From positions 1 to 64,000 of IMG/VR virus record IMGVR_UViG_3300037245_001773: a stretch of DNA of 64,000 nucleotides, one strand, 5' to 3'. Below the pieces are notes generated by a model. It did not search any database and was not told the origin of the DNA. It saw only the letters and a program-made list of their open reading frames with translations. The position numbers were made by a program, and so were the translations under genes. The DNA is from a virus. Below are positions 1-7,339 of this stretch, piece after piece. Each line of letters begins with the position of its first letter. Position 1 is the first letter of the stretch.

Positions 1-93
1 TTTTTTTGTTTCAAGTGGCTCAAAATCTGACCCGCCGTATGTAACTTTTTGACCTGGTTCTGCGTCGAAGTCACAACTACATGATAATGGCAT
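1..93 (-). CDS. Partial hypothetical protein, N-terminus only
   Basis: An ATG at 91-93 opens a frame that runs off the left edge, so only 31 residues are seen. It begins MPLSCSCDFD and continues with EPGQKVTYGGSDFEPLETK. A Cys-x-Cys pair near the N-terminus is the only motif. Small phage proteins opening in this style are familiar to me but have no assigned role. It follows the next gene by about 40 bp in the same transcription direction. Confidence 0.65.
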   Translation of the reverse strand, partial: MPLSCSCDFDAEPGQKVTYGGSDFEPLETKK

Positions 94-135
94 TTTATTT
101 CCTTTTTAAGATTGCCTTTGTTGTGTTGATAAGGT

Positions 136-531
136 TTATAGCCACACTTGGTTATCTGTCAGCATAATCGCTATTTCATCAGCATTGACAGTTTTTACAG
201 TTTCCGAGCAAAAATTACATCCTAAATAAAAGATGGTCTGGACTTCGTTTAATTTTAATCGGCCATCTACTACCCCACTATTTGTATTTTGGGTGCAACC
301 CCACTCTAAATCAGTACTTCCGCATTCTCCACATTTTGGATTGTTTTCGGAAGGTTCTCGGTCACCTGACAAGCCTTTCAAAGTATCGATGCACTCCTGT
401 TCGTCACCATCCTCAAGTGCTGTGAGTGCGTTTCTGGCTTGTGTTGAATACGCTGTTCTGGCAAAGAGCATGGTTTTTTCGAGCTCTTGAATCTTAACTT
501 TTAAATGAGTAATTTCAATACTGTCAGACAT
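136..531 (-). CDS. Zn-ribbon hypothetical protein
   Basis: 131 residues from the ATG at 531, chosen because a GGAG box precedes it. An ATG four codons upstream would lack this box. The N-terminal third (SDSIEITHLKVKIQELEKTM) is a probable coiled coil. The middle has a CGECGSTDLEWGC ribbon, and a CNFC pair follows in the C-terminal third. No enzymatic motif is visible. It is one of many small Cys-rich genes in the left 8 kb. Function unknown. Confidence 0.75.
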   Translation of the reverse strand: MSDSIEITHLKVKIQELEKTMLFARTAYSTQARNALTALEDGDEQECIDTLKGLSGDREPSENNPKCGECGSTDLEWGCTQNTNSGVVDGRLKLNEVQTIFYLGCNFCSETVKTVNADEIAIMLTDNQVWL

Positions 532-660
532 GATTTTCTCCAAGTTTGGTCATACTACCCGGTCGGTGTTTCGACATTTACTTAGCCGTTCTTACCTTAA
601 ATGTGACAAAGAGCACTGAACCGGGTAGCAAGTGTGGTTATTTACGTTATTACTACGATT

Positions 661-888
661 CTAACTGCTGCCGTTGTTGCGTTCAGAGGCATGAATAAAA
701 TGCTTTGAATCTTTCATTTTACCTATTTCACGATTAAGCCTTTCAACCTGGTCCACCTCTTGTTTTTCCAAACCGATCAGGCATTTTTCGCAAAGGGCAA
801 AGAATTTTTCATATTCATGTCTGATGCTGAATAGCTTTTTATCACAGAAATAGCACTTTATTTCTCTTGGATCGGTTGGTGCTTCCAT
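661..888 (-). CDS. Small Zn-finger-like protein
   Basis: 75 residues with two CxxC knuckles (CYFC and CEKC) about 20 residues apart, then a charged helix (EVDQVERLNREIGKMKD). The spacing suits one zinc site. The start overlaps the stop of the upstream gene by one base, so the two are probably translationally coupled. No further homology recognised. Confidence 0.7.
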   Translation of the reverse strand: MEAPTDPREIKCYFCDKKLFSIRHEYEKFFALCEKCLIGLEKQEVDQVERLNREIGKMKDSKHFIHASERNNGSS

Positions 889-1268
889 TAAGCCTCTATT
901 TGTTTTACAGATTTACCCGATCCACTGCACCGATTGCATGGCCTGTATTTTGTCCCATCCTTTGCGCTCCATGAATTCATGACTTTACCTTCACCGAAAC
1001 ATTGAGCACAATTTCCGGTTTCTTTTTCATATTTTTCACACCAAACAATCGTTTCGTCTGCTGTCATAACGGTTTTTCTTTCTCCCTCTGGAAGCCATCT
1101 CACATCACCTTTATTCTTGCCCCTTGTGATTATTTTTGTGAGACTGCCCTCTAACAGCATCATATCCCCTTCGATTCTTTCAAATCTAAAGAAGTCAAAA
1201 CCAATCTCAGTACTTAATTTATCTTTTCCGGCTTCACCGTAGTGCTTAAATGACAATTCAAAACTCAT
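888..1268 (-). CDS. Protein with DnaJ-type CxxCxGxG zinc motif
   Basis: 126 residues. The C-terminal third has CAQCFGEGK and CNRCSGSGK, the paired CxxCxGxG repeats of the DnaJ cysteine-rich domain. Only two repeats are present and there is no J domain, so this is a zinc-binding module rather than a DnaJ chaperone. The N-terminal 90 residues are not recognised. Its role could be binding protein or nucleic acid; that is inference. Confidence 0.75.
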   Translation of the reverse strand: MSFELSFKHYGEAGKDKLSTEIGFDFFRFERIEGDMMLLEGSLTKIITRGKNKGDVRWLPEGERKTVMTADETIVWCEKYEKETGNCAQCFGEGKVMNSWSAKDGTKYRPCNRCSGSGKSVKQIEA

Positions 1269-1295
1269 GGCTTATTCTCCTATTTGTTTTACAGG

Positions 1296-1733
1296 TTAAA
1301 GATAGTCTGAGTAATCTGGCTCAGGGTTGCATTCGGCAAACATGGCCTTTTTTTCCTTATTCCAAACAAATCCCGGAAATAACCCTGTTGTTTTGGTTAG
1401 GCGCATTGCAGAAAGAATACACGCCGGACAGTTGTTAGACGCTTTCCTTAATTCATCAAGTACAGTTTCTTCAAATTCACCTGATTTAAGCTCTGTCCAT
1501 TCCCATGGGGTATTTCCTTGCTCATCTTCGGTACTCATCCAGATAATTGATTTATTGATTATCTCAGTTAAGTCATTGAGTTTTGGTTGAGTCTCTTCCA
1601 TGATTCTGCAAAATCCACATTTTCTATCAGGGTTTTTAGTGCATGACTCTTCATGGTTTTTCATGTGGCCACCGCTTCCGCCTGACTTTTTGCAGAAGTC
1701 GCAGTAATATCGCCAGCGTTTAATCTTTTTCAT
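1296..1733 (-). CDS. Cys-rich hypothetical protein
   Basis: 145 residues. A C2H2-like finger (YYCDFCKKSGGSGGHMKNHEESC) is followed by a CGFC pair and, near residue 100, a CPAC pair. Two or more zinc sites are likely. The start overlaps the end of the ribbon-helix-helix gene upstream by 14 bp, so it is probably the second gene of that regulated unit. Function not recognised. Confidence 0.75.
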   Translation of the reverse strand: MKKIKRWRYYCDFCKKSGGSGGHMKNHEESCTKNPDRKCGFCRIMEETQPKLNDLTEIINKSIIWMSTEDEQGNTPWEWTELKSGEFEETVLDELRKASNNCPACILSAMRLTKTTGLFPGFVWNKEKKAMFAECNPEPDYSDYL

Positions 1734-1878
1734 CCTTTTCCTTTTTGGCTGTCAGGCTTTCAAAATACAAATCGATTCCCCTTCTCACAACTTCTGATCC
1801 AGGGATCCCCGTTTTAATTTTGTGCTCTTTAAGTCGTTTGATTTGATCCTCTCGGATTGGAAAGTTTGTTGTTTTCAT
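1720..1878 (-). CDS. Ribbon-helix-helix (CopG/Arc-like) regulator
   Basis: 52 residues, ATG at 1876-1878. The pattern is a short N-terminal strand (TTNFPIRE), then a helix (QIKRLKEHKIKTG), a turn and a second helix (EVVRRGIDLYFESL), typical of RHH repressors. It is clearly a paralog of the 52-residue protein at 9312-9470: both carry V(V)RxGxDLYF. A promoter with a palindrome over its -10 lies directly upstream, which suggests autoregulation. Confidence 0.75.
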   Translation of the reverse strand: MKTTNFPIREDQIKRLKEHKIKTGIPGSEVVRRGIDLYFESLTAKKEKDEKD

Positions 1879-1883
1879 ATCTA

Positions 1884-1913
1884 ATATTAGTTAATGTTAT
1901 ATATTTCTGTCAA
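1884..1913 (-). promoter_or_regulatory. Promoter with operator-like palindrome
   Basis: On the minus strand, TTGACA (1908-1913), 18 nt, then TAATAT (1884-1889), just ahead of the RHH gene. The 10-bp perfect palindrome CTAATATTAG (1881-1890) covers the -10. An RHH dimer binding there would repress its own transcription. The promoter overlaps the stop codon of the upstream nuclease gene. Confidence 0.6.
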
Positions 1914-2299
1914 GCTTTTTTATTAAAATTCTCAACCTCTCTCCTGACATCATCAACAGATTCAACCAGCCAATAAAACCCGCCTGCCCGCCTGACTTTT
2001 ATCTCTCTTTTGATCTGATCAGGAGACTGTTTTTCGCCCGGTTTTTTGACTTCGATCTCTCCATATTTCGAGTTTAGGCAGACGGTTATATCTCCCTTGC
2101 CTCCTCCCTCGGTTTTCTTGGCTTTAATGTAGATATTGCCTACTTTCCGGCCTTTGGTACCGGTTTTTGTAGCGAGGCACCATGGAACACAATTTAGGAA
2201 AGTGAGGATATCGGTTTCTATGCTGGTTTCTGATGGTTCTATTTCAGCGCATAGTTTGCAGACCTGAAACGGCTCGCAATTGCAGATTCTATTTTTCAT
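1910..2299 (-). CDS. VRR-NUC-type nuclease
   Basis: 129 residues from the ATG at 2299; a TTG nine codons upstream is the alternative. The core GKGDITVCLNSKYGEIEVKKP carries the G-D-x(n)-E-x-K signature of VRR-NUC/PD-(D/E)XK nucleases, followed by QSPDQIKREIKVRRAGGFYWLV, the usual family tail. The catalytic Asp, Glu and Lys are all present. Four Cys lie near the N-terminus (CNCEPFQVCKLC). Such stand-alone phage nucleases are thought to process DNA structures; the role here is inferred. Confidence 0.85.
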   Translation of the reverse strand: MKNRICNCEPFQVCKLCAEIEPSETSIETDILTFLNCVPWCLATKTGTKGRKVGNIYIKAKKTEGGGKGDITVCLNSKYGEIEVKKPGEKQSPDQIKREIKVRRAGGFYWLVESVDDVRREVENFNKKA

Positions 2300-2304
2300 A
2301 TTAA

Positions 2305-2586
2305 TTATGGATAATTTCTTGTCCAAAAAACTTTCCCGAGTCGTATTGCATAAACCTGTTCACCATGGAATGTTCCGTAAGAAATCCCCGCAAACTCAAC
2401 TCTCATGTTCGGTCGGTGTGATCCGTAACCGTTTACAAAATAGATTCCATCAAAATCTTTGAACTTGTCACCATCCATCAGGCGTTTTGTCCAGTATGGT
2501 TTGATTTCGCGGTATTCAAAAACCTTGCTGCCTGATGCGATTTCGTCAAACCATTTTTTATGAAGGGTCAAGTGTAGAATTTTCAT
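2305..2586 (-). CDS. ASCH-domain protein
   Basis: 93 residues, essentially one domain. MKILHLTLHKKWFDEIASGSK followed by EYREIKPYWTKRL matches the start of ASCH-fold proteins (PUA-like RNA-binding fold), and FDGIYFVNGYG supplies the next strand. In phages, single-domain ASCH proteins are common and mostly uncharacterised; an RNA- or nucleotide-binding role is expected. It lies tightly between a Zn-ribbon gene and the nuclease gene. Confidence 0.85.
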   Translation of the reverse strand: MKILHLTLHKKWFDEIASGSKVFEYREIKPYWTKRLMDGDKFKDFDGIYFVNGYGSHRPNMRVEFAGISYGTFHGEQVYAIRLGKVFWTRNYP

Positions 2587-2733
2587 TTAATCCCTGTATT
2601 GTTTGCACCGATCCATTTCAGTCCAATTTTTACAGCATTTATTGCAATGGAAAGTTGGTTGTTTTTCTTTCCGATATCTTGGTAAAACATTTCCACCACA
2701 GGGGCACTTGTTTGCTTCTTTTGTCGATTTCAT
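2587..2733 (-). CDS. 48-residue Zn-ribbon protein
   Basis: Opens at ATG 2731-2733, overlapping the upstream stop as ATGA. The sequence has CPCGG then, 18 residues on, CNKCCKNW, a compact four-Cys ribbon. The stop is followed directly by the ASCH gene start. Very basic. Function unknown; probably zinc-stabilised. Confidence 0.7.
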   Translation of the reverse strand: MKSTKEANKCPCGGNVLPRYRKEKQPTFHCNKCCKNWTEMDRCKQYRD

Positions 2734-2921
2734 GATTCTCCTTTTTCAATAATTAACTTACTATTTGAAGACCCACAATGAGAGCAAGGATATTCATGGA
2801 TCAAATGACAGCAATTCCAGCATTTTGTTATCGGGCCGGTTTTCTTTTCTGTATCCTTGACCAGATTTTCGAATGTGTTTTTGACATTTCTGAACTTTTC
2901 CTCTGCCTCTGCTTCTCTCAT
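2730..2921 (-). CDS. Small Zn-ribbon protein
   Basis: 63 residues. The N-terminal helix (REAEAEEKFRNVKNTFENLVKDTEKK) is followed by CWNCCHLIHEYPCSHCG, a CxxC-x(n)-CxxC ribbon. Its reading frame stays open for about 45 codons upstream of this ATG without a standard start codon, so the N-terminus is not certain. Ends with an ATGA overlap onto the next gene. Confidence 0.65.
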   Translation of the reverse strand: MREAEAEEKFRNVKNTFENLVKDTEKKTGPITKCWNCCHLIHEYPCSHCGSSNSKLIIEKGES

Positions 2922-2925
2922 GGCT

Positions 2926-3054
2926 CTATGTGTGTTTTGGTGTGTGAAAACGTTTTTTATTCCAGCAATATACCTGCATCGTTGAGACAGACAGATAAGG
3001 CCAATAATGTTGACAACTACTACATCGCCAGCTTTTACATCCTTTATAAGGCAT
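2926..3054 (-). CDS. Possible 42-residue Cys-rich peptide
   Basis: ATG at 3052-3054 with an AGAGGGG box close by. The product has CKSWRCSSC and a later YCW, consistent with a small zinc knuckle. The same DNA is also open in the frame of the downstream gene, where it would encode a hydrophobic stretch (KAGDVVVVNIIGLI) but lacks a start codon. I favour the Cys-rich reading only weakly. Confidence 0.4.
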   Translation of the reverse strand: MPYKGCKSWRCSSCQHYWPYLSVSTMQVYCWNKKRFHTPKHT

Positions 3055-3077
3055 AACCCCTCTATGTGTGTTTGTGG

Positions 3078-3230
3078 TTAACGTTCTTCAACAGTAGCGT
3101 ACCACCCTATATTGGTAATCTCACAACAATTTGGGCACTCCCATTCTGTATTATCACAAGCTAGATCCGGGATATCCCCGCCATCCACTTCTGATTTCTT
3201 TTTGCATTTTGGGCACTCAAAGTCTAGCAT
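3078..3230 (-). CDS. 50-residue Zn-ribbon protein
   Basis: ATG 3228-3230. MLDFECPKCKKK and, 24 residues later, WECPNCCEI form a four-Cys ribbon, the arrangement seen in many phage zinc mini-proteins. No RNA- or DNA-binding extension. Function unknown. Confidence 0.7.
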   Translation of the reverse strand: MLDFECPKCKKKSEVDGGDIPDLACDNTEWECPNCCEITNIGWYATVEER

Positions 3231-3259
3231 CTTATATCCCCTGTGTTATAGATGGTTTA

Positions 3260-3541
3260 TTATTTTAATAACTTAGAAACAATCATAGCAAATATACCCC
3301 TAATACAAAGACCGTTTGAAAACTGAATATAAGCCTCTGACCATTTTCCATGTCCGCAACAGGCATTCATTGTATATTTTAGATTTTTAATGCATGGATC
3401 ATGGTCGTTTTTTGTGTTTGGTAGATCGCATTTTTTGCAGTCCCTGTCTTTGTTTGAGCTTACAGGGTTTTTTGTGTCTGAATAGAGCCAATGATTTTTT
3501 GTGTATTCTATTTTATGACCTCGATATGTGCTTATTATCAT
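3260..3541 (-). CDS. Hypothetical protein with CxxC pair
   Basis: 93 residues. MIISTYRGHKIEYTKNHWLY opens a small beta-type fold; CKKC follows, then MNACCGHGKW. Single copy, no recognised family. It starts right after the upstream stop, as part of a tightly packed operon. Confidence 0.65.
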   Translation of the reverse strand: MIISTYRGHKIEYTKNHWLYSDTKNPVSSNKDRDCKKCDLPNTKNDHDPCIKNLKYTMNACCGHGKWSEAYIQFSNGLCIRGIFAMIVSKLLK

Positions 3542-3542
3542 T

Positions 3543-3761
3543 TCACACCTTCACAACAGTAACCGCACGCGCTCCATAGTTATGCATGGAGCATCTAATA
3601 AAAGAAGTGACCCGGTTTGAATACATCTCACATTCCCATACTTGCTTGATATCTCCAAGGTTTACGGAGACTTGGAATTGATCCCGGATTGCTGACTGGA
3701 ATTCTAGCGGGTCGATGTGTCCTAGTGTTGTGTATTCGTCTGGTTTTATTTCGATTTGCAT
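3543..3761 (-). CDS. Hypothetical protein
   Basis: 72 residues, soluble, with no Cys clusters forming a ribbon and no known motif. It overlaps the upstream 59-residue gene by 16 bp and ends one base before the next gene. Length and codon pattern fit the neighbours. Function unknown. Confidence 0.65.
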   Translation of the reverse strand: MQIEIKPDEYTTLGHIDPLEFQSAIRDQFQVSVNLGDIKQVWECEMYSNRVTSFIRCSMHNYGARAVTVVKV

Positions 3762-3925
3762 TTTTTAAAGAACTCTTGATTAGATTTTGCACGTTTCACA
3801 GATTTTAAAACAAATTTAACCATCTCAAAGTTGATGAGACCTGCATTAAGGGAAAGCATCAATCCTTTTGCAAGGTAGTATTCAGCGTTTGATTTGTCTG
3901 AGTGATATTTTTCTGTGTGTTTCAT
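3746..3925 (-). CDS. 59-residue hypothetical protein
   Basis: ATG 3923-3925 overlaps the helicase-loader stop (4-bp overlap). Sequence MKHTEKYHSDKSNAEYYLAK continues as two predicted helices with a basic C-terminal tail (KSVKRAKSNQEFFKK). No motif recognised. Position directly behind the loader hints at a replication accessory role, which is inference. Confidence 0.65.
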   Translation of the reverse strand: MKHTEKYHSDKSNAEYYLAKGLMLSLNAGLINFEMVKFVLKSVKRAKSNQEFFKKCKSK

Positions 3926-4791
3926 CGGTAGCTTTCCCCTTCAAACCTCTCAAGAATAACCGATTTACCGCGTACCCTATCAATCATTACTTCAAGGTCA
4001 AGGCTATTTTTGTTTGAATCTGCTATCTGATCTATTGCATGATTGGCTGTTATTATCACAATATGTCGATTTTTAAGCTCTTCAATTAAGAGGAGGAGTT
4101 GGCGAATCTGGAAATCCTTTTGCTTGTCGAATTTGTCAAAGTCATCAATCAAGACGATCTTTTTCATTTTACTTATATCGACATATTCCGGATTGTCAGG
4201 CTGAAGACTCTTGACCCATTTTCCAATTGACAGGAAAGTGGCTTCTCTCTCTGGGTAGTTTTTAATCATCTCCCAGACTGCCCGAGTCGCAAGGGAAGTT
4301 TTGCCCCTGCCGGGATCCCCATAAATATAAATCCATGACCGGCGTATGTTTGACATAATAGTGCTTAGATTTTCACCGAAATTGTGAGAACTGATAAATA
4401 GACGGTCCTTGCGATCATATGGGAATTGGCATTCATCAAGACGTTTGTTGAAGTCGTTTCCATGTCTTTTGAGTGCAATGTTTCTTTTTACGTCATTTTC
4501 CTGAGAAACGAACTTGGAGACATCCTGGAATGGCCGACCTTTTTCATCTTCATGAAATCCCTCAGTATCTTTTATCATTGCGCCAGATTTTATCCTTTCC
4601 CGGGCCTCTTCCATTTTATCCTGAACCCATGTTCGATCTTGAGGGACTATATTTGAAATATTTTCCACGGTTCTTATTTCATGGATTTCTTTTTTAAGAA
4701 CATCGACAACCAATTTTTTATTTTGTTTTTGGACTGCTCTCTGGCTGACTCGCTCTAAGGCTGCGTCTCTTTCAGATATCTGGCGCGTCAT
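3922..4791 (-). CDS. DnaC-like helicase loader (AAA+ ATPase)
   Basis: 289 residues from ATG 4791, preceded by AAGGACAC; a longer frame exists but would overlap the upstream gene by 125 bp. Walker A is GDPGRGKT (about 158-165) and Walker B is IVLIDDFD (about 212-219), with the ITANH sensor-type strand beyond. The N-terminal 130 residues are charged and helical, as in loaders that grip the helicase. Together with the O-like protein upstream this forms the classic phage lambda O/P-type or DnaC-type pair that places the host replicative helicase on the phage origin. Confidence 0.9.
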   Translation of the reverse strand: MTRQISERDAALERVSQRAVQKQNKKLVVDVLKKEIHEIRTVENISNIVPQDRTWVQDKMEEARERIKSGAMIKDTEGFHEDEKGRPFQDVSKFVSQENDVKRNIALKRHGNDFNKRLDECQFPYDRKDRLFISSHNFGENLSTIMSNIRRSWIYIYGDPGRGKTSLATRAVWEMIKNYPEREATFLSIGKWVKSLQPDNPEYVDISKMKKIVLIDDFDKFDKQKDFQIRQLLLLIEELKNRHIVIITANHAIDQIADSNKNSLDLEVMIDRVRGKSVILERFEGESYR

Positions 4792-5614
4792 TGTGTCCTT
4801 TCGGGTATCGGATTTTGTTTTCGTTAGGTTCAGGTGTTCTGCTGTTCTTTTTTTCACTTCCAATCTGATTAAGATAACCGTCAAACTTATTTCCAAACAG
4901 AGTTTCAGGTCTTAAATACTTTTCACTTTCAGTGCCTATCCACTCATTGTATTTTTTATCAATTACCGTTTCGAAGTCCTTTTCTGTGTAATCTTCATTT
5001 AGCCTGGCAGTGATACAGGAAACTGTTTTTGATGCTGTCGCTTTGAATTTTGTTCCAAGTTTTTTATTGAGGTAATCGACAATATTCTTTATTTTAACAT
5101 TCTTTTCATTGTTAGGTGTATTAGGTGTATTGGTTGTGTCCTCTGCCTGTCCTCTGCCTGTCCCTTGGTTGTCCTCTGCCTGTCCTTTTGCTTGTCCTTC
5201 GTCAGTCTGTGATTCAATAGTATCGTCGCCTTTAGGTTGTCCTTCTGCCTGTCCTTTGTAATTATTCATATCTTGATAAAAGTTATAATCACAGATAGTT
5301 ACAATAGAATAATGCGGTTCTGGTTTTATCGATATATTTTCGAACGGTTTATTTGATAAAATTTCCATTATATTTCTGACAGTTGAGGGCTTCATTGCCA
5401 ACCTTTCAGCCGCTTTATTTCTTCCAAATATAAATTGTCCTCTTTCTACCCAAACGGCAGTTGTAGACTTGCCTATTTTGACAGACGCAAATTTGCCTTT
5501 ATGGTTCGCCTGGATCAGACACCAAATGAAAACCTTAAGCCATTTTTCATTCTGGAAAATATCAGATTCATCCAGGGAACGGGCGAGTAAAACACACCCC
5601 CTTGATAAATCCAT
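4772..5614 (-). CDS. O-like replication initiation protein
   Basis: 280 residues. The first 115 residues resemble the winged-helix N-terminal domain of phage replication proteins (GQFIFGRNKAAERLAMKPSTVRNIM is the helix-turn-helix). Residues 118-165 form a low-complexity linker rich in GQAEG/GQAKGQAED repeats. The C-terminal part (IVDYLNKKLGTKFKA to LRPETLFGNKFDGYLNQ) matches the conserved phage C-terminal domain found in such initiators. It lies immediately upstream of the DnaC-like loader and overlaps it by 20 bp. The origin may lie inside this gene, as in lambda O; the tandem repeats at 5120-5240 are a candidate. Confidence 0.85.
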   Translation of the reverse strand: MDLSRGCVLLARSLDESDIFQNEKWLKVFIWCLIQANHKGKFASVKIGKSTTAVWVERGQFIFGRNKAAERLAMKPSTVRNIMEILSNKPFENISIKPEPHYSIVTICDYNFYQDMNNYKGQAEGQPKGDDTIESQTDEGQAKGQAEDNQGTGRGQAEDTTNTPNTPNNEKNVKIKNIVDYLNKKLGTKFKATASKTVSCITARLNEDYTEKDFETVIDKKYNEWIGTESEKYLRPETLFGNKFDGYLNQIGSEKKNSRTPEPNENKIRYPKGHNDAPDI

Positions 5615-5821
5615 TTATCCCTGATTCAAATACTCGTTAATGGCTTTTTTAACATCATCACGCATGGTCCGAGTGCCTAAAAGCATCATTCCGAAATGCC
5701 CGTGACTTACATTTTCGATCTTGCCCTGAATATGCTCAATATAAAACCATGTTATAGAACCTTTCGGGCTCATTTCCTTAAATTTCTTTTCAAGGTTTTT
5801 CTTTTCTATTGTTTCTAACAT
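5615..5821 (-). CDS. Small protein, paralog of 13588-13773
   Basis: 68 residues. The C-terminal half HGHFGMMLLGTRTMRDDVKKAINEYLNQ matches HFMNMLDGNTPMRDDVKETIETYL in the protein at 13588-13773. The pattern looks like helices 3-5 of an XRE-type helix-turn-helix domain, with the N-terminus divergent. A DNA-binding role is possible. It abuts the replication gene by zero bases, so it could regulate it. Confidence 0.65.
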   Translation of the reverse strand: MLETIEKKNLEKKFKEMSPKGSITWFYIEHIQGKIENVSHGHFGMMLLGTRTMRDDVKKAINEYLNQG

Positions 5822-5870
5822 AATAATTTTTATAAAGCCCCTTAATTAAAAGAGGCTGACGTTTATGGCA

Positions 5871-6083
5871 TTATGCGCTTCCTGTCGGTTCTTCTTGCTT
5901 AACTTCCTTGATCTCTCTTACAACAGGATAGTGAGTATCCCAAACCGTGACCGTGACAGATTCGCCGGGTTGCAATGTGTGTTTTGTGCCCTCTGCCGGT
6001 TCGCTGCCTTTGTAATGATCAAACTCTGTCACCTCTGCAATATACGTGGTTGACTCGTTTGAAATTTTGATTTCCATTGTCAT
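5871..6083 (-). CDS. Hypothetical beta-rich protein
   Basis: 70 residues with alternating hydrophobic pattern (TTYIAEVTEFDHYKG; HTLQPGESVTVTVWDTHYPV), suggesting a small beta-sandwich or barrel. No Cys. Preceded by a promoter-like element at 6139-6168, so it may head a transcript that includes the replication genes. Confidence 0.65.
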   Translation of the reverse strand: MTMEIKISNESTTYIAEVTEFDHYKGSEPAEGTKHTLQPGESVTVTVWDTHYPVVREIKEVKQEEPTGSA

Positions 6084-6138
6084 GTTGAAAAACTCCTTTA
6101 ACTATTTCAAAATCAGCTCGTTATTGAACTGTTGCAGT

Positions 6139-6168
6139 AATTAAAACAACAAATAGAGCAAAAGTCAA
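6139..6168 (-). promoter_or_regulatory. Putative sigma70-type promoter
   Basis: TTGACT (6163-6168), 18 nt, then TTAATT (6139-6144) on the minus strand in an AT-rich gap of 94 bp. The -10 is poor but the -35 matches the TTGAC(A/T) seen at other promoters in this window. Would drive the gene at 5871-6083 and the replication genes beyond. Confidence 0.45.
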
Positions 6169-6177
6169 CTATTATTT

Positions 6178-6450
6178 TCAGAAAGTCGCCTGCCCCGGAA
6201 TATCCAATTCCTCAAAAGGTTTTGTCTCAGTAAATGCGCTGCATACTGGTTTTTCTGTCGCTGGACATATACGCCATTCATCTGGGTATTTTGGATCATC
6301 TATTTCAAATAGAATAACCCTGTCGTGGATGTCGCATTGCCTGATATAATCGCCTGTTTCCTCGTCCATTAAATCATGGTAGCACTTGTCGCAAAATTCT
6401 GACTCAAATGAACATCCTTCTGATCCGGATGTTGGCCTGTATTTTTTCAT
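6178..6450 (-). CDS. Cys-containing hypothetical protein
   Basis: 90 residues. CDKC pair plus scattered Cys (QCDIHD; RICPATEKPVC). Acidic overall. Overlaps the upstream gene by 4 bp. No family recognised. Confidence 0.65.
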   Translation of the reverse strand: MKKYRPTSGSEGCSFESEFCDKCYHDLMDEETGDYIRQCDIHDRVILFEIDDPKYPDEWRICPATEKPVCSAFTETKPFEELDIPGQATF

Positions 6451-6635
6451 AGCTTACTCCGGCATTTGGCAGAGCAAAAATGATACCATTCGCCCTCATG
6501 CTTTTTAAAACTCCATCCATCCCGTTTTGCCTGGTCGATGCAGTCCTGAAAGGTGCCGTCAAATTCGTCTTCATTTATGCATATGTCGCAATTTAGCGTC
6601 ATATGCTCGGCTTTGTTTATATATTTTTGGGTCAT
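6447..6635 (-). CDS. Zn-ribbon hypothetical protein
   Basis: 62 residues, preceded by AAGAGGGG. CDIC near residue 15 and the ending FCSAKCRSKL (a C-x(3)-C knuckle) would form one zinc site. The central DGTFQDCIDQAKRDGWSFKK resembles the linker found in phage Zn-ribbon mini-proteins. Function unknown. Confidence 0.7.
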   Translation of the reverse strand: MTQKYINKAEHMTLNCDICINEDEFDGTFQDCIDQAKRDGWSFKKHEGEWYHFCSAKCRSKL

Positions 6636-6670
6636 AATAACCCCTCTTAATGTGAGTGTTTTTTGGATGC

Positions 6671-6853
6671 TTAGTCAAAAGAAGAAACAAAAGTTTGATC
6701 AAGCTTATTAATAGCCTGGTCAATATAAGAAACAGGATCGTGACCACTGGCGCCTTCAATTTTCCTGCGCTTAAGTATTTTATTTCTGAGAGCGCAGAGC
6801 TGGTCATGGATTGATGAGAGTTTTAGCTCTTCTGAATGTGTAATTTTTTTCAT
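6671..6853 (-). CDS. 60-residue helical hypothetical protein
   Basis: Start taken at ATG 6853, so the protein begins KKITHSEELKLSSIHDQL. A 50-codon longer frame would overlap the upstream Zn protein and reads as non-natural sequence. Two amphipathic helices with a basic KILKRRK segment. No family recognised. Confidence 0.6.
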   Translation of the reverse strand: MKKITHSEELKLSSIHDQLCALRNKILKRRKIEGASGHDPVSYIDQAINKLDQTFVSSFD

Positions 6854-6872
6854 ATTTGTTTTAGTATGTGGT

Positions 6873-7172
6873 TTATTTTTTAAACACCCATTCACACCGC
6901 CCGCCATCCCTAACCATTTCAAGGATCTTGCCGGATTCAATGTGAATTTTATCAAAGCATATTCCAAGCAATTCAGCCGCTCCCATCGGGATAGGTCCGT
7001 CAAATATTCCCCCGGTTCCCTTGGTGTCCTTTTCGCAATCGTAGCACCATATCAGGTGTTCATATTCTGACCAATGGAGATTTTCACCGTTGCAGATATC
7101 GCACTGGATGCTGAACTTTTGGGGTTTATCGTAGAAACATTCTGTGCGTTTTTTGAGTTCTAATAGTTTCAT
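6873..7172 (-). CDS. Zn-ribbon hypothetical protein
   Basis: 99 residues with CDICNGE and, 17 residues on, CYDCEKD, a four-Cys ribbon. The C-terminal half is a mixed alpha/beta segment. Starts on the TAATG overlap from the upstream 55-residue gene. No recognised family. Confidence 0.7.
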   Translation of the reverse strand: MKLLELKKRTECFYDKPQKFSIQCDICNGENLHWSEYEHLIWCYDCEKDTKGTGGIFDGPIPMGAAELLGICFDKIHIESGKILEMVRDGGRCEWVFKK

Positions 7173-7339
7173 TAAGTCCCAAATCTAAGTGCCTTTATAA
7201 TCTTTTCGTCTTTCCTGTACTGATAGCGAAAATATTGCGAGATAAGAGTTTTATGGTACTGTTTCCTGTGCGATTCTGAACAGTATTTTCCCGCGCTTGC
7301 TAACTCGATATTACACCAGATACATTTATGTTTTTTCAT
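7172..7339 (-). CDS. 55-residue Cys-rich basic protein
   Basis: Overlaps both neighbours by one base (TAATG at each end). MKKHKCIWCNIELASAGKYCSE gives a CxxC plus Cys knuckle; the rest is Lys/Arg/Tyr-rich helix. It resembles small zinc-finger proteins that bind nucleic acid, but no specific family can be named. Confidence 0.7.
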   Translation of the reverse strand: MKKHKCIWCNIELASAGKYCSESHRKQYHKTLISQYFRYQYRKDEKIIKALRFGT

